From the NCBI GenBank assembly GCA_037447655.1, contig JBBHKE010001223.1, positions 81,212 to 109,935 of the forward strand: a DNA stretch of 28,724 bases, read 5' to 3'. Position 1 is the first letter of the stretch. Each line of letters opens with the position of its first letter. Positions 1 through 8,700 of this stretch are shown here, in pieces. The position numbers and the translations under genes are program-made. Below the pieces are notes generated by a model, which made no database searches, was not told where the DNA came from, and saw only the letters and a list, made by a program, of their open reading frames with translations. The stretch comes from Zygnema cylindricum (Eukaryota > Streptophyta > Zygnematophyceae > Zygnematales > Zygnemataceae).

Positions 1-239
1 TCCAAGATCTGAAACCTGAAAAAAGAAAAGGAACAAAATGAGGGTAAGAAAAACAAGTGTTCCGACACATTTTGTAATTTTTTTTTTTCTGAAAATGGAG
101 AAAAATCCAAAAAAGAAAAGAACAACAAAAAAAATGCCAAACTAAAAAGAAATAGTCGCACTTTTTCAAAATAAGTGCTAATGTCACCGATTTTTCGTCC
201 GTTACTGCCACTTGTCGCTCCTCCATTGGTTGATACCAG
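1..239. other. A-rich intergenic sequence
   Basis: A- and T-rich with no ORF, repeat or signal that I can support. Confidence 0.6.
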
Positions 240-844
240 AGGAGATTTTCTTCCGGGGGTAGAGTGAGAGAGAGCTTGTCTTTTGGACCTCCTGGGAAGG
301 ACTACCCCTCCGCTCCCTCCACCCCCCAACTGTCCTTTTCCTTTGGCGAGAGAGTCAGAATGCCCAGAATGCCCAGAATGGCTGCGATGAGACTCAGGTT
401 CCTGTGGGGGGAGGGGAGGAAGAGAGAGGAGGAGAGGGTGGAAAATAATGTGCCCAGGAGGATGAGAAAGTGTGGAGGGGAGAGAGAGGTGGAGAGGGAG
501 AGGGAGAAATGTGGGAGAGGGAGAGAAAGTGTGGTGGAGAGAGAGAGAAGAGGTGCAGAGAGGGTGGGAGAGAGTGTAGGGAAGAGAGGGAGAGGCGGAG
601 AGGAGGTATAGTTAGCGAGAAATGAAATTGAGGCGTCATATTGTACCAAGGTGGAGGAGGTCCGTGGCGACCCTAAGAAGGAGTAATAAATGCTGCAGTC
701 GTGTGTCCAAAAGAGAGTGTGGCGGAGAGAGAGGGAGGGAAGAAGAGAAAGGGGTGGAAACAGATAAATGGGAGGAGGAAATGGGGGAGGGAAGAGAGAG
801 AGGACAGAGGAAAAAAAGAGAGAGAAGAGAAAGGTGTTCATGGC

Positions 845-892
<48 letters not shown>

Positions 893-1010
893 AGAGAGGG
901 AGAGAGGGAGAGAGGGAGAGAGAGGGAGAGAGAGGGAGAGAGAGGGAGAGAGAGGGAGAGGGAGAAAGGGAGAGAGAGGGAGAGAGAGAGAGAGAGAGAG
1001 AGAGATGAAA
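240..1010. repeat. Purine-rich GA/GGGAGA low-complexity region
   Basis: Mostly AG, GGAGA and GGGAGA. There is a pure GA run from about 851 to 885 and GGGAGA-type repeats to 1004. The stretch 611-715 is more complex but shows no gene. Open frames here encode only Arg/Glu or Ser/Leu/Pro low-complexity sequence. Confidence 0.9.
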
Positions 1011-1220
1011 CTTTAGTTACATTGCATCTCTCGGTCTATATTTACTTACTCGAAATCAACTCCATCCACACTACTTCTGAAAAAGTTTGCCAAAAGGTTT
1101 AGACAGGATAGGACAAAGGCGAATTTACCGTCACATTTTGAAAAGTTTCGTCTTCTTCCCCTACATCGTCTTTTTTGCGTTTTCGTGGATTTGGTAAAAT
1201 TGAGAATTGATCCACGCCCT

Positions 1221-1362
1221 GTAAGGAGAGAGGGAGAGGGAGAGGGAGAGGGAGAGGGAGAGGGAGAGAGGGAGAGGAGAGGGAGAGGGAGAGGGGGGGG
1301 GAGGGGGGGGAGGGAGGAGGGGGGGGAAAGGGAGAAGGAGAGGGAGAGGGAGAGGGTTAGGT
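1221..1362. repeat. GGGAGA microsatellite
   Basis: GAGAGGGAGAGGGAGAGGGA-type repeats with a G-rich middle (1288-1327). Confidence 0.92.
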
Positions 1363-1629
1363 TGTTTTCTGTAGCCTAAGGTACTTTATTTAGGTTTTTG
1401 AGGGTTTCCTTAGGATCCCAATTTCTCTTCCAAACCCTAAAATTTTGAAACTTTCAACCCAGTCTTTATGACTGACTGACAGAGACAGAAATATGTACCA
1501 GAAAAAAAAAAAAAAAAACTACGAAAGCAAAACTCAGAGTGAAATGACTTTCTGAAAATGGTGTACAAAAAAAATCAACTCATACTGAAAATAAATAAAT
1601 AACAATAATAAAAAGGAAAATAAGAAGAC
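1363..1629. other. Intergenic, nothing supported
   Basis: AT-rich with an A18 run near 1503 and a plant-telomere-like AAACCCTAAAA at 1433. No gene seen. Confidence 0.6.
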
Positions 1630-1941
1630 CTACAAGTCGCCCACCTCATTGTCAGAATCAGATAACGAAATCGATTTGTCTGTTTCTTCAAATGCTGGCT
1701 GACGTGGCATTGTCCCATTGGCTGCCGGGTTTTCCGGAACTATTATTTTTTCGATGCTTGGATTATGTATGGGCATGGCAATCGGAGATATCCCGACCAT
1801 TCGGGCTTCTAAAAGGGCAATTTTTTGACTTTGATTTTGAGAAAAAGAATGAGAGGGAGTATTTTGATTGGAGGAAACTGCCAAACTGGCAGAAGAATCT
1901 TGACAGTTTAAAATTCCAGGAAATGAATTCTCCTCTGCCAT
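1630..1941 (-). CDS. Unrecognised 103-residue ORF
   Basis: ATG at 1941, stop TAG at 1630. The protein begins MAEENSFPGILNCQDSS and ends DKSISLSDSDNEVGDL. It has mixed, non-repetitive composition, a Ser/Asn/Gln-rich first third and an acidic tail, unlike the low-complexity frames around it. I do not recognise a family. It could be a short gene, a terminal exon, or the start of a transposon protein. Its ATG follows a long A-rich stretch on the minus strand. The GA tracts either side would read as CT tracts on its strand, as in the midasin introns. Confidence 0.3.
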   Translation of the reverse strand: MAEENSFPGILNCQDSSASLAVSSNQNTPSHSFSQNQSQKIALLEARMVGISPIAMPIHNPSIEKIIVPENPAANGTMPRQPAFEETDKSISLSDSDNEVGDL

Positions 1942-2078
1942 TTTTTTTTTGTACTTTTTTTTTTTGTGTTATTTGTATTATTTTTTTGGGTACAATTCCT
2001 CTTTTACAGTTTTTAGGGTTTTTAACTGCCTTGTTATCCTTTCTACTTTATCAAAAATGAAAAAAGTGAGAAGAAGAA

Positions 2079-2150
2079 GAAGGAGAGAGAGAAAGGGGGA
2101 GAGAGGAATAGAGCGGGAGAGAGGGGGAGAGAGGAGGGGAAGAGAAGGAA
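2079..2150. repeat. Purine-rich tract
   Basis: GAAGAAGAAGGAGAGAGAG followed by GGGAGAGAGG-type sequence, same strand bias as 240-1362. Confidence 0.8.
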
Positions 2151-2661
2151 GTTGGTTAGCATTCGAATCAGGCTTTCAAATTTGTTTAAAACAGATGTGC
2201 AATTACAATTAGGGTTAGAAAATTTTGTCTATTTTGGAAATTTTTAGGGTTCGATTTTAGTCGTCCCATTGATTCCAAACTTCCAAAACCTCAAAGAAGA
2301 AAAAGACAAAAAGGACATGTACTAATTCATTACCAATATATTCTTTAGGTAAGACATATTTCCATCCATAAAAAATAGTACAGAAGACAGTACAGACAAT
2401 GGTACAGAAAAGAGTACTAAAATAGTACGGAATTCAAATAAAACGGCAGGAAAAATGGAGAGTTTTTATCGAGTTCCCGCCAAAACCGAAAGTGGCGCGA
2501 AATTGGACATGGCAAAGATTTGAACCATAGATCGCAGCTTACGAATAATAAAATAGATTAACTAGACGTCGTACGAAACATACATTTTATCAGAATCATA
2601 CTTTATAAAAGTACGAAGTAAAAAATCGCGCGAGACAAAGTTTGAAGTTTGAACATTTAAA
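2151..2661. other. Intergenic, possible tRNA-derived relic
   Basis: Mostly unique sequence with several AGTACAGA/AGTAC words (2376-2428). On the minus strand around 2500-2580, GGTTCAAATC (B-box-like) follows TCTAGTTAATCTA (weakly A-box-like) at about tRNA spacing. No acceptor or T-stem pairing can be drawn, so it is at most a decayed SINE. Confidence 0.25.
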
Positions 2662-2892
2662 ATGATGCGTACGCAAAATAAAATATCCAAGGGTCGCACA
2701 GTTCCGAAGTACCAGATTTACGGTTCTATGCAGTTCACAGTCGCGAAGAACGATCAATTTAACAGGAGTATGTTCTGCGGACCCTCTAAGTTTTGCTTGG
2801 AGACACCGTATCCAATGCTCATCGAAATATCTTCGCTAAACTGTACTTTCCAGGATTTTCCGTACGATACAGCCTGTTCCATTGACGGCTGA
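2662..2892 (+). CDS. Unrecognised 76-residue ORF, doubtful
   Basis: MMRTQNKISKGRTVPK to CTFQDFPYDTACSIDG. It has non-repetitive composition but no recognisable domain, no splice partners and a length expected by chance in places. Retained only because the sequence is complex and ATG-initiated. Confidence 0.12.
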   Translation: MMRTQNKISKGRTVPKYQIYGSMQFTVAKNDQFNRSMFCGPSKFCLETPYPMLIEISSLNCTFQDFPYDTACSIDG

Positions 2893-3306
2893 CGGCCACT
2901 GAGCACTTTCAAATTTTCAATACATTTCTGACCGGCAATTACAGTACCGTACCATTAACTGCAGAAAAACCAACACGGCAACAAGAAATCGTCGTGCTTT
3001 TCATTTTGAGTTAGGGTGCTTTTATTTTCCTTGTTGTTGCTTCCTTTTTTTAGGGGTGGGTTCTTGTCGCTCTTTTTGTTTTTGCTTTGCCCTTTTTCTA
3101 AAAGGGAAAAGCATTGTAGTCGCCTTCGTCTCTGGTGACAACGAGAATTGACCGTCGATGTTTTATGTGTAAGATCTTGAACAGTTGAGGGTTTTGAGTT
3201 AGGATTGGCGTCTTTGGTGACAAAGGAAAGGGACACGTGGTACAATCCTATTTGTTGTATTTCACGTGGTTGTAGTGGTATGATAAATGTCCAGACAAAA
3301 TCGACG
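2893..3306. other. Intergenic, nothing supported
   Basis: A minus-strand open frame crosses 3431-2955, but it starts inside the tandem duplication and ends in Lys/Asn-rich sequence without any family feature. I do not take it as a gene. Confidence 0.5.
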
Positions 3307-3541
3307 TCACGCCAAAATGTCGTGTTATCAATACCGGTTGAGTAACGTACAGTATCGTACGCTAAATTTTTTCGCGTGCCATTCCGTACATCACGTCGAT
3401 TTGTCGCTTTATCAATATCCGTACACGCCAAAATGTCGTGTTACCAATACCGGTGAAGTAACGTACAGTTTCGAACTTTAAATTTTTGCGCGTGCGATCC
3501 CGTCACATCACGCCACGCTGTCGTGTTCTCAATTTCCGTAC
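3307..3541. repeat. 116-bp direct tandem duplication
   Basis: ACGCCAAAATGTCGTGTTA at 3309 recurs at 3425, and the accompanying block AATACCGG...GTAACGTACAGT recurs with it. A half-length relative (ACGTCGATTTGTCG at 3394; ACGCCACGCTGTCGTG at 3510) lies in the second part of each unit, so the unit itself probably arose from a shorter repeat. Downstream, a perfect 9-bp hairpin AATTAGCGT / ACGCTAATT spans 3641-3663. Confidence 0.75.
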
Positions 3542-3714
3542 ACTACTGTTATTTCAGTGTTGGCGTGAAGTACGATGTGTCGTGATATCAGTACACCGCC
3601 AATCGTTATTAGCGTGTAAGTTTTTTTAGCGTATACGAATAATTAGCGTGGTTTACGCTAATTGGGAATTTGAAAATTTTCGAAGAAATCGTCTATTCTA
3701 ATTAGGAATTAGGG

Positions 3715-3724
3715 NNNNNNNNNN
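3715..3724. other. Assembly gap (10 N)
   Basis: Ten N bases separate unique sequence from the CTCCGT array, so the true size of the array or the join is unknown. Confidence 1.
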
Positions 3725-3905
3725 TCTCTGTTTCACCTTCCCCACTCTCCCTATTCATCCCCCTCTCCCTTTCCGTCTCTGTCTCCGTCTCTGTCTCCGT
3801 CTCCGTCTCCGTCTCCGTCTCCGTCTCCGTCTCTGTCTCTGTTTCTGTCTCCGTCTCCATCTCCGTCTCCCTCTCTCCCTGCAACTTCCTCTCCCTCACC
3901 CCTTC
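3725..3905. repeat. CTCCGT/CTCTGT hexamer microsatellite
   Basis: A hexamer array, CTCCGTCTCCGTCTCCGT and CTCTGT variants, mainly 3773-3870. Reading frames through it only give monotonous Glu-Thr or Asp-Gly repeats and are not taken as genes. Confidence 0.9.
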
Positions 3906-4087
3906 CACTTTGTCTCTGGGGGACGGGAGAGGGAGTGGATAGCAGAAAAGTGGTAACTGGAAAGAACTGAAAGACTCCTAGCAATTGTGAAAACAGGCAG
4001 ATGTTACAGTAAAAATGGCCACAGGAAGGATGAAACTTATCTGTGGGGAAAGTGTGATAAACGGAGAGATTGTGATGTTTGTGTGTC

Positions 4088-4734
4088 TGTCAGTGCAATT
4101 AGGTTTGTCAGTGAAGTTAGGGTTTGACAGTGAGTGCAGTTAGGGTTTGACAGTGTAGTTAGGGTTTGTCAGTGCAGTTAGGGTTTGATAGTGTAGTTAG
4201 GGTTTGTCAGTGCATTTAGGGTTTGATAGTGTAGTTAGGGTTTGTCAGTGCAGTTAGAGTACGACAGTGTAGATAGGGTTTGGCAGTGTTAGTTATGGTT
4301 TGTCAGTGCAGTTAGGGTTTGACAGTGTAGTTAGGGTTTGGGAGTGCAGTTAGGGTTTGACAGTGTAGTTAGGGTTTGACAGTGTAGTTAGGGTTTGTCA
4401 GTGCAGTTAGGGTTTGACAGTGAAGTTAGGGTTTGGCAGTGCAGTTAGGGTTTGACAGTGTAGTTAGGGTGTGACAGTGTAGTTAGGGTTTCAGTGCAGT
4501 TAGAGTTTGACAGTGTAGTTAGGGTTTGACAGTGTAGTAAGGCTTTGTCAGTGAAGTTAGGGTTTGACAGTGTAGTTAGGGTTTGACAGTGTAGTTAGTG
4601 TTTGTCAGTGAAGTTAGGGTTTGACAGTGTAGTTAGGGTTTGACAGTGTAGTTAGTGTTTGTCAGTGAAGTTAGGGTTTGACAGTGTAGTTAGGGTTTGA
4701 CAGTGTAGTTAGGGTTTGGCAGTGCAGTTAGGAT
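4088..4734. repeat. 19-bp minisatellite with telomere-like core
   Basis: About 34 units of GTTAGGGTTTGACAGTGTA with variants GTCAGTGCA and GTCAGTGAA. The first half tends to alternate GACAGTGTA and GTCAGTGCA units. From about 4548 the units are organised in 56-57-bp trimers marked by TTAGTGTTTGTCAGTGAA. Each unit contains TTAGGGTTT, nine bases of the plant-type telomere repeat. No spacers, so not a CRISPR array. Confidence 0.92.
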
Positions 4735-5164
4735 TTTTGCAGATCGGCAATTTCAATCGCCAGTATTTCCAGTCCGTCACTTTCCGGACAGGACAGTTAG
4801 TCAGTAAGGACTGTGACGCGTGTAGACGTACTGGCTTTGGACAATCTGCCTGACAGGCAGTAAAATATATTGCGTCAAATCTGTCCTTTCGATATTGTAC
4901 TATTTTCTACTTTACTGCAACATGGTTAAAGCATTTTTAAAACACGAGCCGTACAGTACCATCATGTGTCATACCTTATAAGTTGTAAGTTGTAACAGTA
5001 TGTATACGGTTCTTTGCTTAGAAGTTTCCCGGCTACCAGCCACACCGTGAATACGGTTGGCAATGTTTTTTACAAGGTGTACCCTACTGTTCGTTTCTCT
5101 GTACTTTTACTGTACTTTTCTGGGCTTCATGGCATATATTTGATGCGTTGATTTACAGTAACAG
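4735..5164. other. Intergenic, nothing but a short palindrome
   Basis: Unique sequence. A perfect CTGCCTG-A-CAGGCAG inverted repeat is at 4846-4860. No gene or promoter signal seen. Confidence 0.6.
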
Positions 5165-5384
5165 TACGCCGGGAATCGCTATTAGTGTTAGTAATTTTTT
5201 CGCCACTTAAAACATCTTTTCTCCGTACACACTTGTCTGATTTTCAATCTGAGACCGCCGGTTGGAAGTGGATAATCTTACCTTTCAATCGCTACCGTCA
5301 GATCCACAATCTGATAGTGTGTACGGGGAAAAGTTTCTTTTAAGTGGCGAAAAAAGATTAACACTAATAGCGATACGCGGTGTA
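5165..5384. mobile_element. Palindromic TA-flanked MITE, copy 1
   Basis: About 220 bp with long imperfect terminal inverted repeats of about 80 bp. The left side reads AATCGCTATTAGTGTTA, then TTTTTTCGCCACTTAAAA, then CCGTACACAC; the right side is the reverse complement of the same series. The ends are C(A/G)CC flanked by TA on each side, as expected for Tc1/mariner-type insertion. No coding capacity. A second copy in opposite orientation lies at 10754-10974. Confidence 0.85.
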
Positions 5385-5576
5385 GCGCACACGTGTCTGC
5401 AAGTTGCCATCAAGGCGCGAAAAGTTTCAAAGTGTCCTTACAATTTGCAACTTTACAACTGCACTTTACGACTGTCCAACTTCACTATTTGTTGAAGTTA
5501 CCAAACTTACATAGTTTACAATTTTCGACTTTCTCAGCTCGGCAAGTGAAGCGGCAGCAAGGATCAAGCGGCCGCC
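5385..5576 (+). promoter_or_regulatory. Presumed MDN1 promoter and 5' UTR
   Basis: The 192 bp between the upstream MITE and the ATG. Seen: a CACGTG palindrome (5390-5395, G-box/E-box type) and GGCGCGAAAA (5414-5423), which fits the E2F/DP consensus read on the other strand. There is no clear TATA box; the transcription start is unknown. The last 40 bp turn GC-rich. Such sites would fit growth-linked ribosome-biogenesis genes, but function is inferred. Confidence 0.4.
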
Positions 5577-5702
5577 ATGGCCGGCCTATTGCCGCAATAC
5601 GACTGGCGGGGAGCTTTCGCTCAGCTTTCGGAGCGTTTTCCAGATTTGATGACGTCATCGTCCGTACAACTGTTACTCTCAGAGAAAATCCAGGCGTACA
5701 CG
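5577..5702 (+). CDS. MDN1: MDN1 exon 1, start codon and N-terminus (residues 1-42)
   Basis: The ATG sits in GCCGCCATGG, a perfect Kozak context, in a locally GC-rich patch. The peptide begins MAGLLPQYDWRG and contains LSERFPDL. This aligns with the start of plant midasins as I recall them, which supports the exon even though its donor, ACG|GTTTGT, is not consensus. Joining to exon 2 in phase 0 keeps the frame open. An alternative donor further right would hit the stop after ...GSFRV, so this is the best in-frame choice. Confidence 0.72.
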
Positions 5703-8700
5703 GTTTGTCACTGTTCCAAAACTGGGTCTGGAAGCGGGAGTTTTAGGGTTTAAGGCTATTTTTTTAGGTGTTGTTTCAATGATTTGTGATAAGGAACAAG
5801 GTTTTTTTTTTTCTTTTGTTCCACTACCGTCAAATGTTGTGGATAAATTGTAGATTGCTGCACATTAAATTGATTTAACATGTTTTTGAATGAAGTTGAT
5901 TAGAAAAATGTAGGAATCCTACTGTTTTCTAGCAGCTATAGCTGCAATTTCGGGTTTTATGACGCCTTTGAGGTTTATTTAGAATTATTAGCCAGAATTG
6001 TTAACTAGCTAGAATTATTTCCGCGAATTAATTAGGTCTATTTTGATGTTTATTCTGGGGTTTGTTTCAAAATTGATTTTTGTAAAGACAATTTAATTGT
6101 AACCTCAAAGTTGTCTTTTTTATGAGATAAAAATGTCCATATCAATTCTTGTTGTGGCTGTTTTGGGTTTTGAGCTAATTAAGATATTTAAGTTAGCTTA
6201 AAAATTAAGAAGCTACACCTCCCATCGCTATTAGAGTTAATACTGATTTTCCTTCAACACTGCTAATTAACTAACTCTAATACACCGCCCATCGTTATTA
6301 GAGTCAATACTAAATCTGCTTCGACACTATTAATTCATTAACTCTAATACACCGCCCATCGCTATTAGAGTTGATACTAAATTCGCTTCAATACTACAAG
6401 TTCACTATCTCTAATAAACCGCCTGTCGCCATTAGAGTTGATACTAAATTTGTGTCAACACTATCAATTCACTAACTCTAATACACCACCCATCGCTATT
6501 AGAGTTAATACTCTTCAGCATGACTTGTTCACTAACTCTAATACGCCGCCCATCGCAGTTAAACACTGAATTTGTTTCAACACTATTAATTACTAACTTT
6601 AATACACCTCCCATCACTATTAGAGTTAATAAATTCGCTTCAACACTTTTGATTCAATCATTCTAATACACCACTCATCCCCATTAAAGTTGACACTAAA
6701 TTCATTTCAACTTTCTTAATTCACTCACTCAAATGCACTGCCCATCACTATTAGGGCTAATACTTTTTTTCCCTTCAACACTACTAATTCACTATCTCTA
6801 ATACACTGCCCATTGCCATTAGAGTTGATTCTACATTTGCTATATACCGCCCGACACAATGAGAGCTAAAACTAAATTTGTTCCAACACTATTAATTCAC
6901 TAACTTTATGCACCACCCATCGCTAGTCGAGTTAGGGAATTATTAGCATTTACATTTTATTTGAATTAACTACACTAAATAACGTGCCACAACCTGGCCT
7001 GATTTGAGCCACTTAACTAGGGTTACAAACACTAATGTATGATTTTGAGTTAATAAGTCTCACTCGAAAGAGTGTTGAATTATATTAGCGATGGGCCAGT
7101 GTTATTCACTAACTCTAAACAACACTCTTAGCTATTACAGTTTGTGAATTATTTGTTTGAGCACTTTATTTGAGTTACCTACACTAATTTTTTTTTTGGC
7201 ACGTGGCTGATTGTGGGCCGCTTAACTGAATAGTGTTGTTAGCACTGGTTGGGTCAAATGTCACCCACTCGCATTACTGTCCTAAACTGTAATAGCGATT
7301 TAAGATAATTTGATTGTTAAGCTAGAAAATCCAGCAAAGTATCAGAGTTAATAACACTAATTTGGTGCCGCTTTTTTTTGCCCGCTGTCCACAAAATAGT
7401 GTTAATATGACTCATTGTTTTTTCTTAACGCTTATTCGTTAAGCGGTTCAAAATTGGCCACGTCATTTGCAAATGAATTAGAGTTAGTAACTCATAAACT
7501 CCACGATAGTAATTTCTTTGCTCTAATAGTTTTTCACAATACATTTCCCATCGCTATTAGAGTCAATCACTCTACTTCGAGTGCGTTTTTTTGTTTTACG
7601 CACTTTTAGTTAAGCGGCCCACAATAAGCCGCTTGGAAAAATTAGTTCAATGCAGTTAATTCTAAGAAGGTGTTAATACTAATAATTCACTAAATCTAAC
7701 AGTGGTCCACATTGTACTATATTGTTTTCCAATTCAAGATTTTTAACCACTTCAAATAGCAAGAAAGTCCTTTTCTTTAATTTAAGTCCTGTTTGATAGC
7801 ATGAGCCTTTGTGGACCTATCAGTCCACACTATTACTTTGTTCATGTTAATGTTGATTTTAGCGATAAGTATATTTGGTTTTTGGTTTTATCCAAATGAT
7901 TGATCAAATTTTAGAAATCGAAAGCATGTTAGAAACTATCCAGACATTATGTGGGACACATGCTCTCCCTATCTTCCTCCATCTTTTTTCCCTCTCCCTT
8001 CCCTCCTCTCTCCCTCTCCCTCTCTCCCTTTCTCCATGTATGTATAGAAATAAAAATAATTTGAATACCATTAAGAGAGACTACTTTTTGGTGGCCCAAA
8101 ATTGACCTTTCCAAAATCAATCTTTCAAAGATTGAATTTCCGAAATTGATCTTCCATTGCTATGATAATATATTGTGATGATTGAATCGTTTAAAGACAT
8201 GGAGCATTATTTAAAACCGAACATCTCTGGTAGTTTTTTCTATGTATGTTGTATGTAAAAAAACATCATGGTTAAAAAGTGAACAATTTAATCATCAACA
8301 TTAAATCAAGCCAAAGCATTTTACTTTCAGATTAGAAGAAATCATAAAATTACGATGTTTTGACTTTGCCTTCTCCCTTGCAGAGGCAGCAGGCAACAGA
8401 TCTTTCTCTGTCAACCGCCCAGTCTTTGCTTTTAGACCCCCTTTATACCCTTCCAGCAGCTGGAGTTTTTCGACCAATTTTGTTGTACCTTGTGGAGTCG
8501 GCCATAGACCGCTTGGGACAACCTCAGGGAAGTCTTTCGCATCATATCGGAAAGGAAACTCAAGTCAAGGTTCCTGAACCTCCATGGAATTTGACTAATC
8601 ACGAAAGGACAGCTGTCGCTCTTTCACTACTACTAGAAACCACTCCTCAACTCTTGGGGTTCGTCACGCTTTTCTCTTCACACTAACTCACTCTTCCTTA

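Noticed and set aside
302-841. Long minus-strand open frame of 179 residues
   Set aside because: It only reads the GA-rich tract as Ser/Leu/Pro repeats; no complex sequence or domain.
264-1379. Several plus-strand open frames rich in Arg and Glu
   Set aside because: They are translations of GAGAGG repeats; long open frames are expected in such sequence.
2500-2590. tRNA gene on the minus strand
   Set aside because: A B-box-like GGTTCAAATC is present but no acceptor stem or T-stem pairing forms; at most a SINE relic.
2955-3431. Minus-strand frame of 158 residues
   Set aside because: It starts inside the 116-bp tandem duplication, has no recognisable domain and ends in low-complexity Lys/Asn/Ser sequence; probably a chance frame.
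3702-3984. Minus-strand frames with Glu-Thr or Asp-Gly repeats
   Set aside because: Translations of the CTCCGT array; one even runs through the N gap.
4088-4734. Possible CRISPR array
   Set aside because: The repeats are contiguous 19-bp units without unique spacers, in an evidently eukaryotic locus.
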